From: Metellina segmentata
Taxonomy: Eukaryota; Arthropoda; Arachnida; Araneae; Tetragnathidae
DNA length: 64,000 nucleotides
Direction: 5' to 3'
Assembly (NCBI GenBank): GCA_947359465.1
Contig: OX375874.1
Location: 97,591,441 to 97,655,440 of the forward strand
Shown here: positions 7,915-23,200 of the stretch, piece after piece
How positions within the stretch are numbered: position 1 is the stretch's first letter
Layout of the letters: every line of letters begins with the position of its first letter
The notes under the pieces: generated by a model
Told to the model about the DNA's origin: nothing
The model's database searches: none
What the model saw: the letters and a program-made list of their open reading frames with translations, nothing else
Program-made: the position numbers and the translations under genes

Positions 7915-10900
7915 GTCACGAGATTTCCGATTAGTGTAACACACACTATGGCTTGACAGCCATATCTATCGGATGAAAGAATCCTGGAAAAGGATACCAT
8001 TGGTTAAGAAGTTTAAAACTGCTCAGAAGTCATGCAAGCTGCATGGTTTTATTTCGCATGCATGGGTTGAAACATTTCAAGAACCTAATAAATAAGTCAA
8101 GGGTAGTAGTACAAAACCATATTTTCCCCCAGGTAACATTAATTTTGGTTACAAACGTATTATGTTTTAAAATATACCGGATGTATTTCAAAAGTTGGAT
8201 CGCATAAAAATATCAATGAACAAGTGAATACACCACTTAAATAATGAAAAAAAAAATTGATTTTCTTATTAAATATTTATTTCACAAAAGAAAGGAACTA
8301 AAAACACATCATTCATTGAAAGTATATACAAAATTTTACTGACAAAAATTATAGTTTTCAGACAGGTAGTTTACTTGTGTAAAATCCAGACTAATTCGAA
8401 GAAATATTTTCCCACTATGAATTTGCTGTATTTTTCTCTCCAATGATCAGCATGTGATTTGCTAATTCTTATATTAAATATTGAGTAAAATACTAAATTC
8501 AATAATGTAAATATTTACTATTACCACTACAACTCAAGTTGAGATCTTTTAAAATTTGCACGACTTAAAGTTGAATATTTAATGAAAATAGAGATTATAT
8601 CAATCTAAAAGTTTCAAATAAAAAAATCTGCATGGATGCGTATAAAACACAAAAAAATTAAATAGTCAAATGTCCTTTTCTTTAAAGTGCTGTAATTTTG
8701 TAGTTGAAAGAAATATGCTAAATATATTTATTTCATGACACATGTTAAAAAAATTAATAGGAAGTTGGATACAAACGAAATGACATATCTACATGCCGAA
8801 TGTCGGAGAGTTAATTTATAAAACAGGTTAAACAAATAAACATTTGAGAAAGCATTGACTTCCCAAACAAAAAGGAAACCATTTACATTTAGGCTAGGCA
8901 AGTAACTAAAAGTATAGAGGTAGTTAGTACAAAAAAAAATTTTGGCACAGAGAAAAATGTCTCAAACTGCAATTTATAAGATTGTTATTTATGAAGTAAA
9001 AGTATCCACACTTTTTTTAAGGACACAAAACTGAAATTTGACCCTCAATTTGATTACATAAAAAATTAACATAGCATAATTTATGTAACTTGATAATTGT
9101 AACATGATTTTTCTATCGAATGCTAATTTATTAAAATCAGTTTCAAAAGAAAACAAGCATTTTTGTATTATGAAACGAGGTAAAGAATTTCGGTAATGGG
9201 GAAATATAAAATAAAGGAAGAGTTGCATTACATTATTAGTGCTTAATATTTTAAATACGTTTGAGAGTAAAATTATGCAAAACATTGAAAACATTTTGAA
9301 ATATTCAATGTCCCCAACTTGTATTTAATTTTAGACAAAATTTACACATTCCATAAATGCACAATATACTTATATTTGTCATAAAACTTATTACCAGGTT
9401 TTAAGTAAACTATATACCTGTAGTTACTTCGCTTGAAAGAAAAGCAAAATGCAAGCAACCGGGAGAGAAAGGAAATCATCCCATCCATTTCCTAACAAAT
9501 CAGTCGTATTTTAGGAACCGACAGCATAAGTAAACTTTGTGATTTAAGTAAGCAGTGAAACAGTTAGAAAATGTATGGTTACAAAAAGTATTCATGCTTT
9601 TACAAGTATGCGAAATACAGTGTGGCACTTAGCTCTAGTTCAGCATAGTTGGAAAGATTTCAAATATCGAGTTTTTAAATTTGAATTCAAATTATTTTGA
9701 TCTAGTAACACTGAGATAAAAAGCAAAAACAAGAAACGTTTTCATACTTTTGGTCAATATCCCATATTAGCTTTCAACACATTAACATGGTCATAAGTGA
9801 TTAACATAAATATATTCCAACAATAATGAAAAGCTAAAGTTTAAAGCCATATTCGATACGGTATTCTTTTAGATTAGATTCTACAAAGGGAATTTCTGAC
9901 AAGAGGTTTTAAGGTTTCGAAACACTAAAGAGATTTTTTTCAATTTGGCTGTTACCGGTAACAAAGCAATAGTTTCGGAATTTCTTAAACACATATCACA
10001 GAAATAATTTTTGATTAAGCAGGGTAAGTTTTAACATTGTCAAAAATATTTTGATACAACTTTTGCTTAAATACATTACAACAAATACAGTGCAGAGCAA
10101 TACATGGTATTGCGATAAAAACATAATAACTTGTTGCATTGACAAGAGTTTAAATTACTTAAGATTGACAGGTCTTGAACCTAAACTAGTTTCTAGTCAG
10201 CATAAGAATATCACAACACATTCTACAAATGATACTTAGAAATTTCATTGTTTGATCACACACTGTTTTTAATGCGAGTATCACATAGAGCAATGTTACA
10301 TATCACCTTTGACAAAGAGAGGCACGGTTGAGCACTATAACTATTTCAAAATATGGAATTACCATTCAGAAAGGCTGAAAATAATGTCTGAAATCCTAAA
10401 TGGTACAGTACGTGTTAATCTAAGAAAAATTAATAAAGTAGCATACCATACCAGACATAAATTACACGTAAACATGAACAAATAACTGAGCTAATTTGGA
10501 CCAAAATTTTCGTGGCAAATTTATTTTTTCTAATACAAAATTGGTTGACAAGGGATGAAATCTACTTTTAATACAAGGGAACACTAACAAAAGTATCTTA
10601 CTATTTGGAATCCAGAATATGTGAGAGCACTTTAACGTAGCTGGTTTTGAATGCAGGAATTGAGAGATATTGAAATAAAACTATGTTGAGGAATGTGATA
10701 AATGCTTTTTCCATAGCTCTAAAACTAGATTCTCGGAACAAATAAAACAATAAATGAGCATGTGTTGACATTGCAATTTCGAAATGCTATTGATCAACAC
10801 AGAAACACGATCCTTTGAAATATGTTTTGCCCAAATAACTAGTTATTCTTAAATAACTTATTATTCTGTGTACTCTGAAGAATGCTCCATAAATATGTTA

Positions 10901-12720
10901 AGGGAACTTACAACACTGACTATAGTTTCTTTATAAAATATCTTCAGAGGAAATTAAATAAGTTTTTAACAAGCATTATATCTCCAATATTTTAACAATT
11001 CACATATAATTGTAAGTAGATAAACAGAACTTCAATTTTAATACATTAACATTTCGGAAACAAATAACAAAAATTGAAAAAAAAAAAAAAACCACCAAGA
11101 GTTATATGAAAATTATTTTTTGTTCCATTAGTATAATTATCTTGGACTTAAATAAATTTATGTGAGAAAAGATAGCAATTTTCTGATATTCAGAATGTTA
11201 CATCTGCCACAAAAGACTTACTCTTTCAATTTTATCTACAGTTAATAAGCAATATGTATTAAAATATATATTATATACATAAAAGAAAAACAATTAAAAT
11301 AACATAAATAAAAAATAATTATTTCGATTTAACAAAATTTGGAAAACGGTACAGAACTTGCTTCATATGGCTAAAAATTTTGCTTAATACAATTATGGGC
11401 GTAGCCCATGCTAAAATTTCAGGCAGAGAATACACACTATTTTAACTAACACAATTTACAAAAGGCATGGAAAACATAATACTTGAGCATATATCAGCAT
11501 GTATACTCTGATTACATGCATCAGTATGAGGCAGTGTATTATTCATGATCTAACCATGAACACGTTTTTCAAAAGGAGTTAAAATTTACATAAAATATGA
11601 ATAACACATAGTAAATATTTGAATAACTTCAAATTAAATGCATCTAAGAACTGGAAAAAAACTAAACAATTTAAAGTTTATTAATCATTCATCACGAGAA
11701 AATATAATCAATATGAACCAAAGGAAAGTGAGAAATATTTTTGCTAGGATAGCTGCAGTACTATTTAAATGAACAGAGGACATTGCAAGTTCAGCATAAA
11801 AAAAAAAATAACAAATTTTTCAATAGTATTTTCCAGCAGTATACAAGACTTTTCCCTCATTTTTATTTTCATTTAAATCCAATGTAAAAACCATTTTACA
11901 CTAAAGTTTTCACCACCTTGAAACTTAATATGTGCAAATCTGAAGTAAAGTTTAATTAAATTTTAAAAACACAGACTGCATATATGCACTGTGATAATTA
12001 GTGACTGATCAAAACTCATCTTCAAAATGTAATTTCAATGAAGCTTCATAAATTATCAAAATACAGCAGATTCCTTTAGCAAAAAACATGAAGTGCTATT
12101 TGTATATTCTACACAGAACACGGAAACACTAAAAACGTCAAACAAAAATAGTAAAAAACATACAAAAGATCACAGTATTTGCATGAACACATAACTAAGA
12201 AAATAAAATTGAAGTACAAAACTTGTTATTAAAGGAAAGTAAGTTTATATGAAATCTCCCTACCTCTTCCAATGTGTCGCACATTCACACTGACCAGCAG
12301 CCTCGTGCAAAATTTTTACATGCTAAAAAATGGCTGTACATGAAATTTACAAGCATGTGCATGAAATAATCCAAATTTACAATTAACACTCATTGCTAAG
12401 AACTGTGTTAGTTTAGGCAGGTTTCCTTAATATAATCTTTTACTTCCTAGGTAACAGACTATCCAGAAACTGACTATAACAATACATTCCAATGGGCTTA
12501 ACATAAGCAGGGTACTTATACATTTAATCCTTACAAGAGAGCTCTGCTTATTTGGATGAAGCTCCTTCTCTAGGCAATAAGAAATGTCAACAAGTCAGGA
12601 AACAAATCTTAAGCTGCTGTGTTTCAGCACATTTGATTTTTGTTTATTTTAACAAGAAAACATGAATTTTAGTACCTTGAATTTTGAGTATGCCTTCACT
12701 TAAGTTTTATTTTTTACTGT
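7915..12720. other. AT-rich interval without recognised genes
   Basis: About 4.8 kb of AT-rich sequence. Open frames are short and unlike any family I know. A minus-strand AATAAA (TTTATT at 8276-8281) could end a very long RhoBTB 3' UTR, but the real end of that transcript cannot be seen. Confidence 0.4.
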
Positions 12721-12721
12721 A

Positions 12722-13185
12722 TCATACCTGCCAACCTCCAAGAGAAGAAATCTGAAAGATTTATACAACGAAAAGAAAAAAAAATAATAATAATAATTTT
12801 AAAAAAAATGAAGGCACCAAATTGGGTTTTAAGAAACCAATTCAAAATAGAAACAGTAACCCTGTAGCCTGATGTTTGTTTGGCAACAGTTGGAACTCTA
12901 TGAAACCAATATGGCAATATTTCATACAAAATGACACCAAATAAATGCAAAAATAAGGAATTAAACGTTTTCCGAGTGTTTTTTGGGGGTATACTGGTGG
13001 TCTTTTCTTGAAAATTTGTGACAAAGGTTTTTATGACGATCTAACCATGACTGATTTAGATGTTTATCTCTTGTGGTTGCTATAGCTACCATTCATCATA
13101 GATATTGACATCACTTAAAAGTTTTTCATGAAGAAAAATCGGGATTTTTTTGTCCGAAAGACTTTGGAAAATTGGCAGGTATATA
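12722..13185. mobile_element. MITE with ATACCTGCCAAC ends
   Basis: The left end ATACCTGCCAACCTCCAAG and the right end CTTTGGAAAATTGGCAGGTAT form imperfect terminal inverted repeats about 460 bases apart. There is no coding capacity. It lies 0.9-1.4 kb downstream of the RhoBTB stop codon, possibly inside its 3' UTR. Superfamily not assigned. Confidence 0.6.
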
Positions 13186-14088
13186 ATTTTTTTCCATCGT
13201 GAATTGCCATGACTAGGCAATGAAGGACAAATATGGCGTCATTTGAAAAAATTTTACATTGAAAAGAAAAAAAGAAAACGTTTTTCTATACGGAAGATGG
13301 AAGAAAAAAATTTTCCAGAAGACTTCAGGTTTATCCGGAAGAGTCAGCATGCGTGCTGTATTCTTCTTAGTAGTAGCACATCGATTCATTAATGATAACC
13401 GACACAATTTTGAACTTATCTATCGAAAATATACTTCAAATCCCAAATATCACTCGTTCATTTTGAACAGGAAGTTAGAAAGATAAATGCATGCTTTTAA
13501 GAACATGGTTTAGTTAACATAAATTTAAATTATTTGGAAACAACTGCATAAGAAAAAATTAACATTAAAAAAAGAAACAAACATCCTCAATGAAAAACAT
13601 ACAGAAGTTAAACATCAAATATCAATCGCTTTACTAAATCATTTAGCCACATTCACTTTTAGATATGAATCTATACACCAGTATCTTTCAAATACAATTA
13701 AAGCAAACTTTTTTTATTACATTGAGCCAATTGCAACTAAGCAAAAACCGACATCGGTATACTGTGTTGATAAAATAAAAGCTTGAGCATTTACGTCTAA
13801 TGAGAAATGCGGAGTCGAATAGAGGAAATCTTTTTTCACCCTAAAGCTCATTAACAGTCCAGCATAAGCATGAGTTTTCCAAGCGCAGGAAAGTTTGTAT
13901 CGATGGCAGAGCGAGATGGTACCAACTGTTTAAAAGCACAAGATTATAAAAGGGAATTCCCAATCCACTTAAAACCATCAGAAGTGGATCATTGCCGTAA
14001 ATGTCGCATATCAAATCACTTGAGATAGACCTCTATCTCAAAAAATAAATGTGATTAACCAGAAAAAGAGTTCAGTCAAGGTGTCTGT
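13186..14088 (-). other. Probable RhoBTB 3' UTR
   Basis: Sequence immediately after the RhoBTB stop codon. A minus-strand AATAAA is present as TTTATT at 13713-13718, about 370 bases past the stop, and is the nearest good polyadenylation candidate found. No other feature is recognised. Confidence 0.45.
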
Positions 14089-14257
14089 TCAAACAGTACG
14101 ATAGGCACGTTTGGAGTCATTGTTTCTGTTCCGTCCAGCAAAACAAAGACACCCGCTCGAACTGTTATTCCTGTGGCGTTTGAAAACCTTTGGAGGTTTT
14201 TCCAACCACTGCCGTTCCCTCACGCATCGCTCGTAATAATCATATTCCTTCAGATAC
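14089..14257 (-). CDS. RhoBTB: RhoBTB terminal coding exon 12
   Basis: Residues 692-747: [19 protein letters not shown], then a basic, serine-rich tail ending AYRTV and TGA at 14091-14089. Acceptor TTTTTCCAG|GTA. The WPPVWYLKE join across exons 11 and 12 is the conserved RhoBTB signature. Confidence 0.94.
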
Positions 14258-17200
14258 CTGGAAAAAATAAGACACAATATAATATGAGTAATAAGTAAAG
14301 TACACACTTATAATTGATATTCAATGAATTATATTCGTATAATGTAAACAGTCTGAACATTTGGAGACTGTTAATTCAAGTCAAAATATGCGAACAATTT
14401 ATTTTCATCTAAATTAAAATTTCAGATTATTATAAGTGCAATGCATCGGGAAAATGAACATTCTTCTTTACAATTGGCGTCAATTTTACAATTTACTTCC
14501 GAGTGGTTCAGAAAGAGGTGCAAATTAAGATTCAATTTAGCTGCCACCTAACTTCTAGAATGCCTGCACTTCAAGAGTTAATTGTCATTTTAATTTATGA
14601 CACAGTTTCATGACTTTTATACAAAATATTTTGCAAGCTTAGTAGACTTAGTGCAGACTAGCAAGTAGTAGTAGACTTAGCAAGCTTAGTGCAGTAAAAC
14701 CGAGGTTAACTGAACTAAGGTTAACCGAAAAGAAGGTTATACAGAATCCTTCTAACGAAAAGATGACAAGACATTGCTGCTCTAAAACGCTGGGAGGGAC
14801 GCAAGAAAGAAAGAAAAATACCGAGTTTTTCGAATGAGTAATAAACTAATAAACTGACTAATAAAACTGAGCTATAAACTATAACTAAGTATGAATGTAT
14901 TGATGTACTGTAATCCTAAAAATGTAATTTTAACTATAATAAAGAACTTAAGTGTAGCCTACAAAGAGTTTTGAATTAATTTGACCTTCTAAACATTTCA
15001 GAATTACATATATACTTTAATTAAATGCCAAAATACATAGTAATCAGGAGTTGTAACAGGTTTTAAGTTGTAAAAAAGTGACAAGTGACTAATGAAAGAA
15101 AAGAAGTGACAATAAGTAACAAATAACAATAATGCCAAATATATTCAAGTATAAGATAGAAAAGAAAAATATCCTCCCCAGCCACTCCTATCTTTTTCTT
15201 TTCTATCTTTGGAAGGATATTTATTTTCTACATTTAAAAAGCATATTAATTTGAAATATCAACAAAAAAATATAAAATTTTATAATCATGAATTTTAAAT
15301 AGGTTCATTTTTGACATAGCTTGAAGAATTTCTTCTTTTTCTTCTCAAGAGGAGAATGTGCATTTTTTAAAGTCTTTCGTTGCTGACCAGCATCATCCAA
15401 GACTTTTGCCGCCCCTTTAATCACTGCCTGAGCAAGTGCTGCTAACCTTAAAATCTTTATTTTTTCATCACCTTCTTGAGCCTATCATTGGCTTCCTTTA
15501 ACAATTTGGAAGCCCTGTCAAATGTCTCATCCTCTTCCTTACGTATAATTTTAAGTTTTCGTTTTTCTTCTATTACCTTACCTTAGGCTTAGTCACCTGC
15601 TTGAACAATGCTTGATGAAATAACGAGTGGGAAGTTTCAAGTCTTCTTGAATTTGTTTGTACGTTGACCAATGCTTAGGCCACTGATTAAAAAATCTGTG
15701 AATAGAAAAAACTAGTTCAGACACCTTCCCCAAGCTCTTTTAGACCTTTAAGAAAAGCATTATGTATTGTGTGAATATATTACATGTCCCAATGTTAATT
15801 AGTACTTTTTTCGAGTAGAAAGTAATGAGTTATTCAACTTTTTAAAAACTGACTTGTTAACATGACAATGGACCCATCTGAGCCAATCGTGAGCAGTTGA
15901 GATTGTGGAAGGGATAACTCGCTCAGAGATTGCAAAATCTTGTCACATAAAATATCTGCCATTCCAGATCCAAAATAAAATGTCTTTAAGTGGTCACAGA
16001 CGATTTTACCATGGCGGTGACCAATACCTCACACCCTTTCACACCAAGTTCCGTAATTTTCAAGGGTCCTCGAGTTCGGAAAAAAAATCAAGGACTATTC
16101 AAAGACCGTGGGAACTCTACCGCAGGTCATCATTATTGGGGGCAAATGAAAACCCCGAAAGACATTATTAGAACATTTTAAAAATATAATTTTTTTGCCT
16201 TTTTTTCACAAAAAAAAATGCAAGCACAAAAAAAATTACAATTTTTCAAATTTAATTGACAGTTGACTTTTTTAGAGGAAAAAATAGTTTTGTTTAATTG
16301 TGCACTAAAAATTCTTCTTGTCCAAGTAGAAGAACTTAAACACCTGAAAAAGTGACAAAAAGTCAAAAAGGTGACAAAAGAACAAAAAAGTGACTAAAGA
16401 ACAAAAAAGTGCCACAGAACAAAAGTGACAAAAAGTGACGTGTTGCAAGCCCTGAGATGTTTATGGCTTTAACAATAAAACTGTTATCCGAAATGGCTTC
16501 CCCCTTTAGCTCAGTTAACTGGGGTTGGACTGTAGTTTGACTTAGAGTTGTATATCTTAACCAAATTAGAAATTATCAATCGTTTAAGGAATTTTTTTTA
16601 AGTAGAAATTTAAAACCTAAAATTTGACTAGAAAGATGTGCAGTAGTCATTTAATCTCTGAATCAAATTTGAAAAAACAATTGTACTAACATAACTAAAT
16701 ACAAATATGTAATGCCAAAAACTATTTAGTTATAAATAATTACGATCTTGCAAGAAGTGATTCAAATCTTGCAGATAGTTAAGACATTCACTTAATATTG
16801 TTAGAAGTTACAAAATAACAAAACTTAAATTTCCCTATTCATTACTAAACATTAAACCTGTAAATACATTTAAAGATGTTGAATTTAATTTTTCCATCGG
16901 TGTGTAGAGTATGCTAAATTTTATTTCACAGCAGTAAAAACTAATATTATTAAAGAATTATTTCAACTAAAAAGGCAAGATTACTTATGATACAAATACA
17001 TGTTGGTGAAACCCCTTAAACAAAAAATGCAACTAACTCAATCACTAAACGTATCAACTTTATCTATAACCAGAGCCTGGATTTGACCAACATTTCAGCT
17101 TTTTGTTAGCATTTGTAGACACTGTATCGATACATAAAAATTCCATTTGCAATTTTCAGATTTTAGATACAAAGTTTATTAGGTCATATTTTTGGTCAAT

Positions 17201-20200
17201 TTTCAGTATCTTGGATTTTTAGAGACTTTTTGCTTGTTCCAGACTTATAAGGCAATTTTGTTCATTTCCAAGTCAGGTTTTTAACATATTTAAATTTTTG
17301 CCTTGGGTTTTAACCCATTAACGCCGGTTGGTAAGAAAATTTGCCATTCAACATTTTAATTTCTTTCCTTGCCAATATATGGCGGGAGTGGTTCAACTCA
17401 AGTGTTTTTTTTTCTTTCTAAGAATCAAGCAAATGCTGCACTGTTTGTGTATTTCCTAGATAGCTTTGTCGGTGAAAAAGTAGTTCAAAGTTAGAATTTC
17501 TAGAGAGTGTGAATGATGTCTCTTCCACCATTGCTAGAGAGACAAAAAAATTACTTTTATTACCGATTTTTATTTTTTGTGCTTTATTGTAATGACATGA
17601 ATCTATTGTTTACACTAACACACTAGAAAAAATCCAAAGAAACTTATTTTATAGACGTTAGGTATACAAATTGTAGATTGGCAATAAATCTTGCCAATCG
17701 TTGGCGGTGTGAAGTTCGGTACTATCGGTAGTTACTTATTACTTTATAGGTTCCAATACCGATTTGATTATTTATTTTAATTTGAAAGCATAAGCTGGGT
17801 TAAAATTTAATTACAGTATAAAATAAAATATTTTTGAATACATTTAATTTTTTTTAAATAAAATATTTAGTCCCCTTTCTTTTTAGTCTCATGCAAAATG
17901 AAGCTTTAGATGTGTTCTTAGCTCTCAACAGTGATTCCGAGTCAGATAGACTTCTATTGGTGCTACAAACAGGTGTCATTTGTAAAGTCTTTGAAAATAT
18001 CGCCTCTTGCATATGAAAGCAATTGTTTATTTTAGGCTTTGTAGAACAAGGTCCAAATTTGGCCAAGCTGTGACAAAAGTCGTCTTTAATGGGTTAATAC
18101 AAATTTTGTTAAAAATTTTGAAAACACAATCTTTCATATGCAAGAGGTGATATTTTCAAAGACTTTACAAATGACACCTGTTTGTAGCGCCAATAGAAGT
18201 CTATCCTTCTTAGGACATATTTTTCGTTAGTAATTGTTTATTTTAGGCTTAGTGAAACAAGGGCCAAACTTGGCCAAGCTGTGACAAAAGACATTAAGTA
18301 AAAATTGTTGTGAACGATGAAAAAAGGATTGGAGAAAAGAGTAGTGCTGTCAAAGGAGAAAAGATCGCTTGGGTATCCTGGGACTCCCCTGTTCACTGAA
18401 GACAATTAATTCCATGGGTTGTTTGGTGGGTTTGGAATTTTATGGCACAAGGGCCATGTTTGATCCAGCTGCGACAAACACAAGACAAGTCAAAATTTTG
18501 TGAAAGAAAAAAAAGAGGCAGTGGGATCAAAGCAGTGAAAGATCGCTTGGGAACCTCAGATCCGTGAAGCATGTACATGACAAAAGGAGATGCGCCTCCG
18601 AGAGCGTCAGATGTTTAGGCCAACTTGTGTTATTTTATCACATTTTAGGTCAATAAAATCCAGGCCCTGTCCATAAATAAAATGCTAGACTTCATAAATT
18701 CTTTTGAGAAAGGATTTTTTACTCACCATACTGGTGGCCAACGGTTCCTGTTTAAATATGCCTGATTTTCTGGATGCAAATTTCTGAGCAACTTCGGTGT
18801 TTTCCTACATATATCATTATAGTTCACCGCAATGTGATACAAACACCAATCTGCTAGCTGATCAGCATTATGCATCTGAAAATTTTAAACAAAATTGATT
18901 AGTGATGTTCACACTAATCTTCAACTCATGAATCACCTCGAATTGAGCATTACATTTTCCCACTCGTAATTTGTTTTTAAATGTGATTTTAACTGAGGAG
19001 TTTCCAAAGCTGTTTAAAGTAATTGATATACAAAAATTTTCAGAAGAAATAGTATGTAGATGCGGTTTGAACACAATGTTTGAAATAAAGTTATAAAAGG
19101 TATAGGATACTATAATTTATTTTAGTATTTAAAAATTTATAATCATAAACTTAAAATATACACTATATGAACAAAAGTATTTGGAAACTGCTGAAATTTG
19201 GAGGAGGATCCATCTTAGTGTGGGGTTGTTTTTTCTGGTCAGAACTCGGTCCATTGCTTTATGTACCTGGCACCATGAATGCTGACGTGTACCTCAACGT
19301 TCTGGATAATTCGGCTTTGCCTACACACACTACTTCAATACTACGGCGATGACGTTTGTTTCTTCAAACAGGATCAAGCTTCCATTTCATACTTCAAAAA
19401 GAGTTCTCGACTGGTTTCTTGAAAATGAGATGAATTTGCTTGACTGGCCTGTTGAGAACTCGATTCAATCGAGCACTTATGGGACACACTGGAGCGACAA
19501 GTACGACACTGTCACGTATGCCCATCTTCACGACAATCTCTTCTCCTTGTAAGCGGCATGGTGAGCTGTCCCTGCCAAGACTTAAGCTACGGTTTTTTAA
19601 GAAAGCAGAGACATTATCTAGCAGCCATGGTACGCCATGATGCCGTGGGCATAACTAGGCGGCCGTCTTAACAGAGACCAGAGGTGTCAACTTAGTCGGA
19701 CAGTATACGATTGAGAATCAGCAATACAGACGGCAGTCATGGTTTATTTTATCGAGAAACAAAACAAAGGGGCTTTTTTATTCTCTAGTCCAAGTTTCTA
19801 TCTTCAAGATCATTGAAGATAGAGTGAAAATTTCAACAGATTTCAAATCATCGTAAAATTCTACGCCAGATCGATACCAGAAACAGATTTATTATTCAAT
19901 TATTTACTATTTGATTATTTTTATTTATTTAAAGAAAATCACATTTAAGGTATCGTTCTGGTGTAAAATTTTCTGCAGATTTCAAATCCAGTGAAATTTT
20001 CAATCCATCTTTAACGATCCCGATTTTACAAACATGAACTAAACAATGCCAGCCAAAATTTTTTGTTTGTTTAGCTTCCTTCACTCGAATCATTTAGTGC
20101 ATGAAATGAAATGTTGCTGCTACAAGAGAAAAAACGTTCCCCAACTGTTCGAGACCGCTATGATGATCGTCATGCAAATGACGGCTCCGCTAATATTCGT

Positions 20201-23200
20201 TACGCTCAAAAACAACACTTTCTAGGAAACAAACGCCATCTGTTTGTATAAACAATGTTAAAGTGACAACATCCACTGCTACATTACGGCTGCTAGATAA
20301 CGTCTCCACTTTGTTAGGAAACAATAGCTTTACAGAGAACTTGTGGAAAGCATGCCTCGACGTGTTGTAGTTGTAAACAAAAGGAAGGCCTACCCGTTTC
20401 TAAATAATAAAGCACTTTTTCTGAAAAACAAGTAGTGTCCAAATACTTTTGTCCATATAATGTATATATGGTAATATTGATTAACTATTTTACTTAAGAT
20501 TTCATTTTGATTTCATGGTAATACAAATTGTTTGTAGAACAATAACAAGAGCTGTGCTTCTGACACACAAGATCACATAAATCCTGCCATGAATGCGTAC
20601 CTGACAAGGCTCCAACAATCGTAAAGCATGCTCTGTGGTATCCTTGCCAGCATTGGAAAACTTAATGAGGTCATGAATGATTTTCTGTTCTACTAGACCC
20701 ACTAGTCTGGGCAAGCATAGGCGATTGGCAAGCTCCAAAAGCTCTAGACAATTGGAGGGATACACAGAATCATCTATTTCATCTGTATACAGATACACTA
20801 AGAGTTGCTGGAAGCAGCACTTTGTCACACCAGGAAAATGAACCTAAAGAAATGCATAAAATATATTTATCATCCACTATTAGATAATTCAGATATCCCA
20901 TGTTAAATAAGTAATTAAATTCAGCTTATAAAACAGATACAATCACATATAATGTTCCAAAAAATTGTATTTCATATAGTGTAAAAACAATAAAATGTAT
21001 GGTGTCCTCCAAACATGCAACATTGAACATATTTGAAGAAGCTGACACATCTATTTAGAATGTAAAAGAAATGAAAACGAAATGCAATTCATAATTAAGT
21101 ATTGAAAAACTAATAAAACAGCTTTCTCTACTGGAATGCTGATTTCACTACTCACACAATGCAGATTTCGTTACAAGTCCCATCAATACAAGGTGGACTT
21201 AGACATAAGATTATTGTAATTTTAAGTGTCAGAATCTATAGGAATAATGAAAGAAATTCAATGCACTCGTCTAACTTTTAGGGCTATCAAATGTATGAAA
21301 AACGCTTGCTATACTGTATTCTGTAACAGAATAAAGTATGGCAGATCAAAAGGTCAATTTCCTTATAAATGATCTTTAAATCTAAGCCAGATGCACACAA
21401 GTTTCATCAAAAGTAAACCATCATTTTGTGACTGAAACATTGCAGATTGCAATTCTGAGACAATTATTAGAAAATATTACTTCATTTAAAATAACATAAT
21501 GAAGCATTGATTGTAGAATACATTATAACAGCAGTAACACCAACATTCACAGCTGATAATATTCGATAAAATTGGATAGTTCAATAACATTACACTATTA
21601 CTGAGATTGATTAGGACAGATTTGCTGTTGGGCATCTTTTGCATAAACCAACACATACTGAACTATGTGTGAAACTACATTCTCATTATTTGATAAAAAT
21701 TATTTCATTATTCAAATGTATTTCATTTCATTATTTGAATGGATTTCCTTTCATTATTTAAATGCATGGTATTTAACACTAAAACTTTATAACAAATAAA
21801 TATTTATTTTCTATGAGAAGAATTTCAATTGCAACTTCAGCTATATAATAGAAAATGTTCAACACTAACTAAAAACACAAACAAATTTAAATAAAACAAA
21901 GACAGAAGTTTTATATTTCTTAGATTACTTTAATTCAGATGGTTTTCTAGCATTACGAATATATAAATGGCTCATTCGAAACTTCACTTCAAACGGATCC
22001 AGTTAGATGATATTTCTTAAAACTTAAACTTACGACTTTTGCCGAGCTTTCACGAAAATCCCCACGAAACATGGCAGCCATGACATCACAGCGGGCCATC
22101 AATATAGGCTTGTGTGCACAACAAAGGCCATCTTCCAGTTGAAAATACACATCTGAAAAAAACAGCCAAATACATCAAAACAGAACTTTTAAGAATATTG
22201 CGATAACTTTACAAAAAGCAACTCCATAAGAACATCATCATTTCATGGAAATTAAGAATAAAGTCTGAACAAAACTATTATCTTTTTAAATCATTAAAAT
22301 GTTTATGATAATTGAAATTTACAATATACATATTTTTAATTAGAAAGCACTATTTAGGAACAATATTTAACTTATCTGCATTACAACAGTACAAAATCAT
22401 TTTACACTATTAAGCTACAATAGCAAATTATTTGAAAGTTTTTGTTTATCCATTAGCCTCAAAGTTCTTAATTACAATGATTTAGACCAGATGGTTAAAT
22501 CTCTGCTGTCAGGATGTAGTAAAAAATAAAGAAGAATGTCTGGAAAGGAGATGTAAGAAGTGCATTAACAAACACGTTGAGACAAAAGATTTTGAAAATG
22601 TAATTACATGCGTTAAGCAATAGAAGAGGAAAGAAGTAAAGTTTAGTTAAAGGAATAAAAAAGTCAGCTAAGAAAGTGGTTAAATCAAAAGTAGAAATAG
22701 AAGTCAAAGAGCTAGTTAATAAATTCAATCATATGTTTCCTCATTTCATGAAGCATGTTTGCAAATAGTCCAATATAGGTCAATTTTCAACCTAAAAAAT
22801 AACCTGGGAACAGATAAGATACTGATACAGATAAGTACTGATAAGAGCCGCGGTAGCTCAGTCAGTAGAGCGTCAGGCTCGCATCGGAAGGGTTGTGGGT
22901 TCTGTCCTCAGCGGAGCCTGCAATTCTGATGGTTGCGAGATCGGCACTTGGACCTGGCTAAAGACCGCCGTGTTCGCTAATGGTGGCTGGGGCATGTTAA
23001 ATAGGTCGTGGTCACAAAGTCCCCCATGTTCCCATACCAAATCAATACCTCTAGGGGTACCTGATCAGGGCATTATCGGCCTCTGATTGGGATCTAAATT
23101 ACGATATGTGTGAGTGAATGGATGTGTGAAAGAGACCTTCTTGGAAAACGGATGTGTCATGTATGAAGAAGTCCAACCCTCCGGGGCAATGGCACCCCCA

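Noticed and set aside
10051..10239. 62-aa plus-strand frame
   Set aside because: Composition matches surrounding AT-rich noncoding DNA; no promoter, domain or splice signal supports it.
22847..22915. Possible functional tRNA gene
   Set aside because: The B-box is degraded (GGTTCTGTCC), no paired acceptor arms exist, and a SINE body with an ACA tail follows.
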